From assembly GCF_000348985.1 (NCBI RefSeq), contig NC_035924.1, positions 496,001 through 560,000 on the forward strand: a DNA stretch of 64,000 nt. The letters are read 5' to 3'. Position numbers and translations under genes: made by a program. This DNA is from Huiozyma naganishii CBS 8797 (lineage: Eukaryota; Ascomycota; Saccharomycetes; Saccharomycetales; Saccharomycetaceae). Shown here piece after piece: positions 17,827-27,100 of this stretch. The notes under the pieces are model-generated. The model did not search any database. It was not told where the DNA came from and worked only from the letters and a program-made list of their open reading frames with translations. How positions within the stretch are numbered: position 1 is the stretch's first letter; the number at the start of each line of letters is the position of its first letter.

Positions 17827-17978
17827 ACAGAACTGAAGAGCCTCCCACAGGGACTGGTATCTCGAATATATTGGTTTTTCCTAACATTCAATGTCGTATC
17901 ATATATATGTATAGATGTATGTTTTTAAACAGATGATGAATAATAAATTTGTGTGTGGTATGTTTTTGGTTGTTTTTT

Positions 17979-18200
17979 TTAGTGATGCACGTCCGTCAGG
18001 TGACGCTTCCCCGCTAGAGTTGCACTCAGGGGACCGTACGTCTTTGCGTTCTCCCTGTAGTCCTTGAACGACTTGAAGGAATTCCCAGAGGAAACCTCGC
18101 CTACGGCTTTCTTGAACGCGCCCGTCGTCGATGACTTACCCAACGTCTGAGCAACTGTCGAACCTCTTTGGGCAGCTAGTTTCGTGATTTGAGATAGCAT
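17979..18200 (-). CDS. Small mitochondrial protein, YJL133C-A homologue
   Basis: 73 residues, against 74 for S. cerevisiae YJL133C-A, on the same strand and in the same place between LCB3 and MRS3. That gene product has been found in purified mitochondria; its role is unknown. The N-terminus MLSQITKLAAQRGSTVAQTL is an amphipathic, basic, acid-free helix that fits a mitochondrial presequence. The rest is Ser/Gly/Lys-rich (SGNSFKSFKDYRENAKTYG) with no membrane span. Retention of length and position supports a real gene. No function can be assigned. Confidence 0.8.
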   Translation of the reverse strand: MLSQITKLAAQRGSTVAQTLGKSSTTGAFKKAVGEVSSGNSFKSFKDYRENAKTYGPLSATLAGKRHLTDVHH

Positions 18201-19333
18201 TGTGTGTGTATGTGTGTTTTGGGTTGTGTTACTGTTACACGTTTAAGAGAAGAAGAGCAAGAAGCACAGAACAGGGAAGTAAAGTTATGTTCGCACCCCT
18301 CTCAGCTGCACTTATCCATATTTATATATTTATCTATAATATGTCAGTTGCTGCGGCAACCGACGATCCCATCCATGCCAAGTGTGAGGCAGAGGGGTGT
18401 GACACCTCGAGATAAGAGAGGGTGGTAACCACCCCGTTCCCCGTCTCTCATTTGCCGCATTCACAGTGCGCCCAGTTTCTTATCAGTTCATTCTTGCTGG
18501 AAGCGGGGGGGCCAGTCGAGATATCTCGAGGTGCGTGACCCAGTCTGTCGTCCGCCATGGAATTCCCCGATGCGGTAATAAATCGGTGCGACGGCCGTTC
18601 AGACGCGGGTTTTTTCCGATTATATTCTTCCCTCTATTTTTTGAAGGTGCGATGGCGTGGGGGTGGGTTCCACGGAAGGGCTCTGTTACGGGCCGCTGTA
18701 GCACTTGGGTGAGAGGGCTAACGATTCTTCATTTACAATAGAGACTGGCAAGAGAAGGGCCTTCTTCATTCTCTCCGTACGCTCTGTAGGGGAGAGACCA
18801 GATTTTGCAGCGAGTAGCACAGTGGGAGGCACAACCGTAATTCCACTGTAAGTTACTGAGACGTCGGGGGAAACATCGGGGAGACTAAACAGAGGATATG
18901 GAACTTCACGAAGTTATTTTAACAACTGGCAGGTTTAAAGAATGTGTGTAGAATCCCGATTCTGATCAAAATGAAAAAAAAAAACTGAAAAAATTGAAAA
19001 AAAATAACAAAGAAAAAATTAAGAAATTGGCAAGCATACAAAGAAGTAACTAACCGTCTTGGCAGTTGAACTATACCAAACAAAAAGGCAGAGGTAGACA
19101 GAAAAATATATAGAGGGTTATACTGCACCACTTGGCCAACTTTTTTTTTTGTTTATTTCCCATTCTATTTCCCTGCACTCTGCACTGCATCTACCTAGAA
19201 CTTTTCAATTGCACTTCTGGGACGAAGACAAATCCTCAATTTATGTGCAAACAAACCCAATAAGAACTAGATAATATTCCTTTTCATCAAATAAATTGAG
19301 GGGAAAGGGAACACAAGAGAAAGCATCAGTATA
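18201..19333. promoter_or_regulatory. YJL133C-A/MRS3 divergent region
   Basis: A 1.1-kb spacer with a GC-rich middle (about 18420-18720). It has a perfect 14-bp palindrome TCGAGATATCTCGA (18516-18529). ACCTCGAGATA (18404-18414) recurs inverted at 18522-18532. A/T homopolymer tracts follow (18970-19020, 19141-19150). No gene, tRNA or snoRNA is recognised. Confidence 0.45.
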
Positions 19334-20251
19334 ATGACGGAGTCGTCAATTCACCAGGGTCCAGCTTTAGACTTGGACTACGAATCCATGCCGTCGAATT
19401 CACCGCTGTCGCATCAATTGCTAGCAGGTGCATTTGCCGGCATCATGGAACATTCAGTGATGTTTCCCATAGACGCGTTGAAGACCCGAATACAGTCTGG
19501 CCATGCTTTGCTCTCCAATAATATCATACAAAACATTTCAAAGATATCCACCCTAGAGGGATCTACGACTCTTTGGAAAGGTGTGCAATCCGTCATCCTC
19601 GGTGCAGGCCCCGCACACGCGGTATACTTTGGTACTTACGAATTCTGTAAGTCAAGGCTTATAGACGAACAAGATATGCATACGCACCAGCCGATAAAAA
19701 CTGCAATCAGTGGGGCTTGTGCCACAGTCGCATCAGACGCATTAATGAACCCATTCGATACATTGAAACAGCGAGTACAGCTCAGCCCAAACTCGAAAGT
19801 TTGGGCGGTAGCAGGCGAAATGTACAGGACTGAGGGTATATCTGCATTTTACTACTCGTACCCCACCACAATTGCAATGAACATACCGTTTACTGCATTG
19901 AACTTTGTCATTTACGAGTCATCAACGAAAATATTGAACCCAACGGGAGGGTATAACCCACTGGTACACTGTCTCTGCGGTGGGATAAGTGGGACACTCT
20001 GTGCTGCAATCACAACCCCCTTAGACGTGATAAAAACCACGTTGCAAGTTAGAGGCAGCGATAGAGTCTCCTTGGAGATATTCAGACAAGCGGACACCTT
20101 CAGCAAGGCAGCAAGGGCTATATTCAAAGTTCATGGTTACAAGGGGTTTTGGAGAGGGTTGCAGCCAAGGATTGTAGCCACTATGCCCGCCACTGCTATA
20201 TCATGGACTGCGTACGAGTGTGCCAAGCACTTCCTTTTGACTATTTCTTGA
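19334..20251 (+). CDS. MRS3: Mitochondrial iron carrier, Mrs3/Mrs4 (mitoferrin)
   Basis: 305 residues (314 in S. cerevisiae Mrs3), an inner-membrane solute carrier importing Fe2+ for haem and Fe-S cluster synthesis. Three tandem repeats of about 100 residues each carry the carrier signature: PIDALKTRIQ (about 46), PFDTLKQRVQ (about 140) and PLDVIKTTLQ (about 229). Each is followed by an aromatic-Gly motif (LWKGV, FYYSYPTT, FWRGLQPR). Six transmembrane helices are expected. Synteny favours MRS3 over its paralogue MRS4. The start is ATG 19334. Confidence 0.95.
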   Translation: MTESSIHQGPALDLDYESMPSNSPLSHQLLAGAFAGIMEHSVMFPIDALKTRIQSGHALLSNNIIQNISKISTLEGSTTLWKGVQSVILGAGPAHAVYFGTYEFCKSRLIDEQDMHTHQPIKTAISGACATVASDALMNPFDTLKQRVQLSPNSKVWAVAGEMYRTEGISAFYYSYPTTIAMNIPFTALNFVIYESSTKILNPTGGYNPLVHCLCGGISGTLCAAITTPLDVIKTTLQVRGSDRVSLEIFRQADTFSKAARAIFKVHGYKGFWRGLQPRIVATMPATAISWTAYECAKHFLLTIS

Positions 20252-20557
20252 ATGGATCCCATGTTGTGCTCTAAAAGAACAACAACAACCAACGGACTCA
20301 ATGCACATATCTCTATACTTTTATAGAACATTTCATTCGATAAACTAGTAGCAACAACAGTTGTTGTCACCCCGTCAGCCGTCTGGCGAGAACTGTTAAT
20401 GTGAGAGATTTCAAGGAAAAAAAAGGGACGACAATAGCGATGTTTAATTAATCCGATGACCCGAGGGGAACTACAGAGCAGTAGTATTTTCGGTGACTGC
20501 GTCATCAAATTGACTCGAGGTTTCCAGCTTTGGAATAGTTCTAACAAAAACGAGTGT
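20252..20557. other. MRS3 to YJL132W-homologue spacer
   Basis: About 306 bp between MRS3 and the preferred start of the next gene. It includes an in-frame ATG at 20456 that would add 34 hydrophilic residues before the signal peptide. I consider that unlikely to be used. No other feature is seen. Confidence 0.4.
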
Positions 20558-22771
20558 ATGTTTTTGGGCCCCATTTTCTTAATATTGCTCTGTTTCAATC
20601 TGAATGCGTCACACTCTGCAGGCGTAGCGACGCATCTAAGTGTTCTATTTCGGAGCATTCCCAAGCACCTAATACAATATAAACCTTGGCTGAAAGCTGG
20701 TGCTTTTTTCCCAGACGCACTATACAGCTGTAAACCAGACCCGAAATGGCAAGAGTTTGCAGAATTTACGCATTGGCCGGAGTTTATATTAATCGCCTTG
20801 GATTATTGGAAGGAAAAATACGGACTTACAGGACTCAGTGAAACCCCTGACGCTTTGGCCTTACAAAGTTTCGTACTAGGCGTGTTTAACCATCAAATTG
20901 TCGATGTATCTTGGCACTCTTTGGTGGAAGGCTTCACGACTCATGGACTAGTCAAAGTGTTTGCCGAATTAGAATTCGATGGTGACATCGAAAACGCACA
21001 TAACTTTGTGGATGTTATTGGTGATCTCTACACGCTGAATAACTGGGTTAGAGAGGACAAAGTGTCATTTGAAAGCTGGAAATCCTTTTCTAGAAATGAC
21101 TGGGCGCTGCCCGTGGAAGGAGACCTTATGGCTATTGTCGCAAAGTCAGGATTAAATACTGCACAAATATCATACCAAGAGTTGAATTATTGCGTTAAAA
21201 GAGGATTGATTGCAGTTAACAGCGAAATCTACAGCATAAGAACCGGTAGGGCAGCTGTTCTCAGACGTGCTCAGATGCAATCCCCGATAGCTGCCGAATT
21301 TTTACAGGAGCATTACATGGGGGGAGAGTGGGATCTGATCTCTATGACCAAGAAATGCGTCCCGGTACTAAACAGTCTATTCGATGATAAGATACATAAA
21401 GGGCAAACTGTTCTTGAACAGATACGATTATGCGGGAATTTACCTGCGGCAACTTCCCACAACGCAATATTTCAAAGAGGGATCTCTTCGAAGCAACTCC
21501 ATTCCAATGGCAGATTCATATCATCTCTGATGCCTTTTTCTAAATTTGGGACAGCTATGACTATCGGAAAATTTTATGATGATGATGAACTTTATCTGGC
21601 AGTGTCTTCCCCCCTAGAAGATTCCATGGGGAGCATATATCTTATCCCTTGGTCAGTCGTGTCTGGCTTACAGGGGGAAGATACACAAACAATATTACCT
21701 GTTACCTCCATGTTTGGATCTACCGTGAAGAAGTATTCTATGGGGGGAGTGGATTTCTTGGTCATTTCAGAGCCTGGAGTAAACGAAATTAAGTTTTTCA
21801 GGGGAAAGATACTGGTTCTTTCGTTATTCGCAGACGAGCATTCTGAAGTAAGCCAGCTTGAAGTTGTAGCGATAAGTGAATCGTTGCAGTTTGATATGAG
21901 GGATATTGTGCTGTCTAGTGTTTCCTTCGGATTTTTGGAAACAGGTGTAGTTTTCGTCATCAAAGGAAGAGAAATCATAAAACTTCTTTTTAACGGACAT
22001 GTGAACCAAGTAATTAATATCTTTGATCTCAACCTAATTGACCTCACAAATAGCATTACGTTGAAAGATTATAGTCATTTTGGTTCAAGTGTTGCAATTT
22101 CACCTCCATTCAAGGATGATAGCTACAGCATTTATGTGACAGCTCAAAGTCTTGGTGCCGTTTTTGTTTACCACATCAATGACGAACAACAATCTCTTTC
22201 ACCCAAATTTGTGATAAATATGCAATCCATTTTCGAATGGGGGCTCAGTCCCAAACCAATACACATTATACCGTCGAGCTCCCATCAAATGTTTGGTGGG
22301 TATATTCATTCATGGGAATACACTTCGAGAAAATTCTTTTCCATTTCCCAGAAGCTTCAGAATAAAGTTTGTGTTTATGAAGACTTAAACGGTTCCATAC
22401 GTTTCCACATATGTTTGAAGCTGGTTCATAGTGTCAATGATGTACCCTATAATACAGGTTTTGGTTCTGCAGTCGCCTACAACAGTAATAGGAATATATT
22501 ACTTATCAGTTCACCAAACAGTTTCGGTGGAGACGGTGCCATTTTCAGTATCAATCTATCAGAAATTATTGACAGGAAGCCTCACTATAAAACGTTACTT
22601 GTCAGCTCTAAGTATCTGTACTACAGAAACTCTAATGACAATGAAGGGTTCACAAATTTTGGAAGTTGCTTGAGTTTTGGGCCAAACGAAACGCTGCTGG
22701 TTGGTATTCCACAGTACGGTTATAGTTTTGAAAACCACTATTCTTTGACTGGTGGCGTCATCGTAATTTAA
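20558..22771 (+). CDS. GPI-phospholipase-D-like protein (YJL132W homologue)
   Basis: 737 residues from the ATG at 20558 (750 in S. cerevisiae YJL132W). A longer start at 20456 exists, but only the inner ATG exposes a clean signal peptide (MFLGPIFLILLCFNLNASHS). The next 250 residues look like the zinc-dependent phospholipase C/GPI-PLD fold: GVATHLSVLFR, GAFFPDALY, EFTHWPEF and LGVFNHQIVDVSWHSL supply the His/Asp ligands. The C-terminal 400 residues contain FG-GAP beta-propeller-type repeats (FGTAMTIGKFYDDDELYL, FGSSVAIS, FGSAVAYNSN, FGSCLSFGPNETLLVGIP). A secreted or vacuolar lipid-hydrolase role is likely. The yeast protein is poorly characterised. Confidence 0.85.
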   Translation: MFLGPIFLILLCFNLNASHSAGVATHLSVLFRSIPKHLIQYKPWLKAGAFFPDALYSCKPDPKWQEFAEFTHWPEFILIALDYWKEKYGLTGLSETPDALALQSFVLGVFNHQIVDVSWHSLVEGFTTHGLVKVFAELEFDGDIENAHNFVDVIGDLYTLNNWVREDKVSFESWKSFSRNDWALPVEGDLMAIVAKSGLNTAQISYQELNYCVKRGLIAVNSEIYSIRTGRAAVLRRAQMQSPIAAEFLQEHYMGGEWDLISMTKKCVPVLNSLFDDKIHKGQTVLEQIRLCGNLPAATSHNAIFQRGISSKQLHSNGRFISSLMPFSKFGTAMTIGKFYDDDELYLAVSSPLEDSMGSIYLIPWSVVSGLQGEDTQTILPVTSMFGSTVKKYSMGGVDFLVISEPGVNEIKFFRGKILVLSLFADEHSEVSQLEVVAISESLQFDMRDIVLSSVSFGFLETGVVFVIKGREIIKLLFNGHVNQVINIFDLNLIDLTNSITLKDYSHFGSSVAISPPFKDDSYSIYVTAQSLGAVFVYHINDEQQSLSPKFVINMQSIFEWGLSPKPIHIIPSSSHQMFGGYIHSWEYTSRKFFSISQKLQNKVCVYEDLNGSIRFHICLKLVHSVNDVPYNTGFGSAVAYNSNRNILLISSPNSFGGDGAIFSINLSEIIDRKPHYKTLLVSSKYLYYRNSNDNEGFTNFGSCLSFGPNETLLVGIPQYGYSFENHYSLTGGVIVI

Positions 22772-22894
22772 TAATATTTAAAACGATAGTCATAAAAGTT
22801 CTCGCCTGTTGTAATCTACCTCTTGCCGAAAACCCTTGTTGTGTAGTTGGACTGCTATAACACTTGGCTATTCATAAGTTTTTTAATCGATACA

Positions 22895-22902
22895 TATTTA
22901 CA
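22895..22902 (-). promoter_or_regulatory. Puf3-type site in the AIM23 3' UTR
   Basis: On the minus strand TGTAAATA, a perfect UGUANAUA match, begins about 10 nt after the AIM23 stop. AIM23 encodes a mitochondrial translation factor, the typical Puf3 target class. Binding is inferred. Confidence 0.55.
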
Positions 22903-22911
22903 GAGAGTTAC

Positions 22912-23967
22912 TTACATGGGAGTGCTTTCCCTTAATTTTTTCCTTTCAATTCGTTCCTGAATTTTAAGCTGTCTTTCCTTCTTTCTTTCATTTTTCAAAT
23001 TCATTTTATCTTTATTATCATTAGGAATTATCCTTGGTGCCAATTTCATTATCATCTTACCATAAATAGTGCCTTCGATGGCAGGGGTGGTCGACCACTC
23101 ATCTACCAGCTCTTGAATTCTCTCTAAAACAATCTTTCTTTGCGCCTTGTCCCTTTTAGAAATCGAATCTTTAGATCCGCTATCTGTTAGTGTGTTCTGA
23201 AAGTTTAATATCCAGTCCTTCGAAGGCTGCTGCCCCTCATCTAGATATAAATTCACTTTGTGGCCTCTCTTCAGAAGTTTATTAATTTCATAGGCCTTCT
23301 GGTGTTCTAGGTCGTCTAAATTAATACGCCAGGAGACACGTATATGTTTCAGACTTGTATCCCGTTTCGGCCCAGTATTGTTTTTGGAAAGGACGCCTAG
23401 TTCCACAAGTTCATCCCTTTTCCTCTTACCAAGTTCATCGGCGTATTTTCTTAATGCTACTTCACTATCCACAATCTTTATCAATGGCACTTGCCTTCTA
23501 TTACCATTGAAACCTGATACTTTTTCGACATTGACAATACTCAACCCATATTGTCCCAAATCCAATCCTCTGGCAAATTTTCTTACATTCGAGGATTCCA
23601 ATTTGTTGGAACCTGGTGCAATAAACATTATATCTCCTTTTTCATTCAATTTGAATATCTCCGCTATTATGCTGTTCGCCGCCATTTGAGCTCTTTCCGT
23701 TCCCGTTCTCCAGTTAATGACTATCTTTTTCGGCCTTCTAACTTTGTTGTAGGAATGTGTTGGATTGCTGTCATTAGACCGACTGTTTTTATACTCAGAC
23801 CCACCCCGTCCCCCTGAAGGGAGGTCCACCTTTTGAGAAGAGTTATGGTTCAAATTGTTCGTTACATTCCTCAGTATACTGTTATTAGAGCTGTAATAAT
23901 GCAAATGTGAGCTTTGACAAAATGTTCGGGTCTGGAGCAGCAACAGTTTACTTTTCAACAACTTCAT
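22912..23967 (-). CDS. AIM23: Mitochondrial translation initiation factor 3, Aim23
   Basis: 351 residues from ATG 23967 (356 in S. cerevisiae Aim23). The N-terminus MKLLKSKLLLLQTRTFCQSS is a strong matrix presequence. It is followed by a Ser/Asn-rich linker and then the IF3-like core (about 85-300), including QVPLIKIVDSEVALRKYADE and KHIRVSWRINLDDLEHQKAYE, the second segment being the IF3 C-domain strand-helix start. The tail is highly basic (KNERKKERQLKIQERIERKK). The factor promotes initiation on mitochondrial ribosomes and balances synthesis of respiratory subunits. It is convergent with the YJL132W homologue, 140 bp apart. Confidence 0.92.
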   Translation of the reverse strand: MKLLKSKLLLLQTRTFCQSSHLHYYSSNNSILRNVTNNLNHNSSQKVDLPSGGRGGSEYKNSRSNDSNPTHSYNKVRRPKKIVINWRTGTERAQMAANSIIAEIFKLNEKGDIMFIAPGSNKLESSNVRKFARGLDLGQYGLSIVNVEKVSGFNGNRRQVPLIKIVDSEVALRKYADELGKRKRDELVELGVLSKNNTGPKRDTSLKHIRVSWRINLDDLEHQKAYEINKLLKRGHKVNLYLDEGQQPSKDWILNFQNTLTDSGSKDSISKRDKAQRKIVLERIQELVDEWSTTPAIEGTIYGKMIMKLAPRIIPNDNKDKMNLKNERKKERQLKIQERIERKKLRESTPM

Positions 23968-24164
23968 CAAAGCGGTGTACTTCGTATCCCAACTGCCGAT
24001 ACTCCCCTCTTAGACTACGGAGCTATCCATTCATCTATAAAACAGGGAAATATTCGTGCAGCTCTTAAATTTAGAAGGCTAAGAAGAAAAAACAGTAGAA
24101 AAAAATATAATATACAAATAGTCTAATTATTACATTACAGAAAACTATGTGGAGGGGTTATTAA

Positions 24165-27100
24165 TCATTCAACCCCCAAAACCATGGCCAATAGTGCCAT
24201 TCTGACATATAGACCGTATTTCATTTGTCTGAAGTAGGCAGCACGGTGGTCGTAATCAACTTCTTCCTTAATTTCGTTGACACGAGGCAAAGGATGCATA
24301 ATAGCCATGTGCTCCTTAGCATACGCCAATATTCTGTTGTCTACGATGTATGCGTCCTTTAAGCGCTCGTAGTCCTTCTTGTTGACAAATCTCTCTTCTT
24401 GAACCCTGGTACAGTACAGGACATCGGATTTTGAGATGATTTCCGGAGATAAATCAACACTTTCAACGCCCAGCATACCGGCATCTAACAACTCTTGTCT
24501 CAACAAGTCAGGTAGTCTCAATTCCTTAGGGGAAACCAAGTTAATTCTCACTTGGTAGTGCTTCAACAAACGGCATAATGAGTGGACTGTTCTACCGTGC
24601 TTCAAGTCACCCATAAAGGTAACAGTGATACCATTGACAGTACCGATTTCTTCACGGATGGTGAACAGATCCAAGAACGCTTGGGTTGGGTGTTCACGAG
24701 AACCATTACCAGCGTTCAAAATTGGGATTGGGGAATATTTCGCGGCAATATGGACCGACATTTCATCTGGGTGACGAAGGACAATAGCGTCTGCATACGA
24801 AGCCAAAGTTCTAATGGTGTCTTGCAACGTTTCTCCCTTCTTGACCGAAGAGACATTTGGATTGATGTTTACAACCCTACCACCCAGTCTTTCCATAGCA
24901 GCAATAAACGAAGAGCAAGTACGGGTGGAAGGTTCGTAGAAGATAGTAGTCAAAACATGACCCTTCATCAAATCCAAAACACCCTCCCTTGCAACCGCAG
25001 CTTGCAATTCCTGTGCAACTGCAAATAAAGCATGGAAATCAGAACGGGTAAACTGCTTGATGGACAGAATATGTCTGCCCTTGAATGGGTTGTTCCCACG
25101 GATCAAATTCTGTAGGGCAGTTGGGGCAGTAAGTTCTCTTGGAGGCTTAGAAGACATCAATCTTTGTTCCAAACTTGGTTCCACAATGGCGTCTTCTGCC
25201 ATCTCAACACTTTCAAAGATTTTTGGTCTTTCCCCAGAAACGGAGAATCTTTTGGTTGCAAGTGGGGTTGGTGCTTCCGCTGGAGTTTCTGCAACTGGCT
25301 CGGTTATCACAGCTGTGCCTGCTGGTTTCAATGCAATCAACTCCCCGCTCAAGACACATGTTTCATTGTTGATAACAACACGCTCGATACCACCAGCTAA
25401 AAAGCCTTTCGTGTATGGCGACCATCTCTTGGTATGGTTAACTTGGTAGTCCAAGTCAATCTCAACAAGTGCATCCTGTTCTGGGATGTTGAAGATCTTC
25501 ACTGGGTTGTCGTGCAAACGAGTAATGATATCTTGAATTGTCAATTTTCCTTCTTCGACGGCAGAAAGTAGCAAAGGTAGGGCATCTTTGATACCTAAGC
25601 CAACATCAACCTTGTTACCAGTAATCGTTGCTAGAGACGTTGGTAGCATCCCAATGGAGAAACAGTCAATTGACTCCAAATTTTCCCAGAAAAACTCTTG
25701 GTCTTTCTCTGTTGGAAGGAAGACACCCTCTGGATATTGCTCCTCGGTGATGAACATAGAGTAGACGTTGACATCACATGTTACTCTTGGGTCCTTTTCC
25801 TTCACCGTCATGATCAAAGATAGATCATCCATGTTCGCAACACCTGTGATATGGATTGGTCTATCTTGTAACGAGGCTAATAGCAAGACGGAAGCTAAAT
25901 CAGAAGTTTTAGCCTCAGCAATAACTTGCTTACTGTTTGGCCATGTCTTTAACAACTTTGCAACAGCTGTAATTTTGTTTTTTAGCTCACGATGAGGTAA
26001 AAACAATGCGCTGACTTGTTCAGCAGTCGCACCAACAACATTAATGTTGTTTGGAGTTCCTGCGACGGCAAAAGAGTAATTCGTGTACGAAGAGTCTTCG
26101 CATGATACCTTAGCAGCTTTCAAAGACACAACATCTCTGATAGTTGGCCCGCTGATGGACCGTGGAATGATCTGATTGAATGTGAAACCAGATTCCAAGT
26201 ACAACCTAGAAATCTCGTTCAGTTCCTCTGGGCCTTTCGTTAAATTGGAGGAATTTGGAACGTACGTGGCAACATCTATCAAACCTGGAATGGTAACAGT
26301 CCTATGAGAGGTTTGGGCATCACGCTCAGACACGTCAAGGGTAAAGTGTCTTGATAACGCTTCAACTAACAGCTTTGCACATTTTACGTTAGTGACCAAA
26401 GGAACGGAATAATCAACAGCCATACGACGAGTTTGGTACCCCTTAGAAACGTAGGATGCAGGTCTACGGAATCTGTTAGCAGAGGGTAGATTGATGTATA
26501 AGTCAATGTTATTGTTAGCGAGATGCTGAGTCAAAGAGTACTCCGACTTTTCGTCGTCGCCCTTGTTCAAAACTTCCAAATACTGGACAGGCATGTTGTG
26601 TTCAGAAATGAAGTCAGCTGTACCGGCAGTTGCAAACAGCTTGTAACCCATGTTATGTAATTTTTCAATTGATGGAAGCAGCTCCTGTTTTTCCTTAAAG
26701 GAACCCACAGACAAAAGAATGTTCTTTTTAGGCAGTTTGAAGCCTGTAGCTAGGAGAGATTTCAGGTATGCCTCATATTTGGAATGACCAAATGTGGCGA
26801 CCTCACCAGTGGAGGCCATTTCAACACCCAAAACAGGGTCAGCACCAGCCAAACGTGGGAAAGAAAACTGAGGAACCTTAACAGCAACATAATCATCGGG
26901 TAACTTCTCAACTGGATAAGGATCAAACGGAATACCCATGATGGCCTTTGTCGCCAGTTCAATCAGGTTAACCCCGACAACCTTCGAGATAAATGGGAAC
27001 GAACGAGAGGCACGGACATTACATTCTATCACTTTGATTTCATTGTCCTTCGCAATGAATTGAATGTTGTAAGGACCAGTAATTTTCAATGCTTTCCCAA

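Noticed and set aside
20456..20557. Longer start for the YJL132W homologue
   Set aside because: It would bury the signal peptide 34 residues inside the protein. The ATG at 20558 places the signal at the N-terminus.
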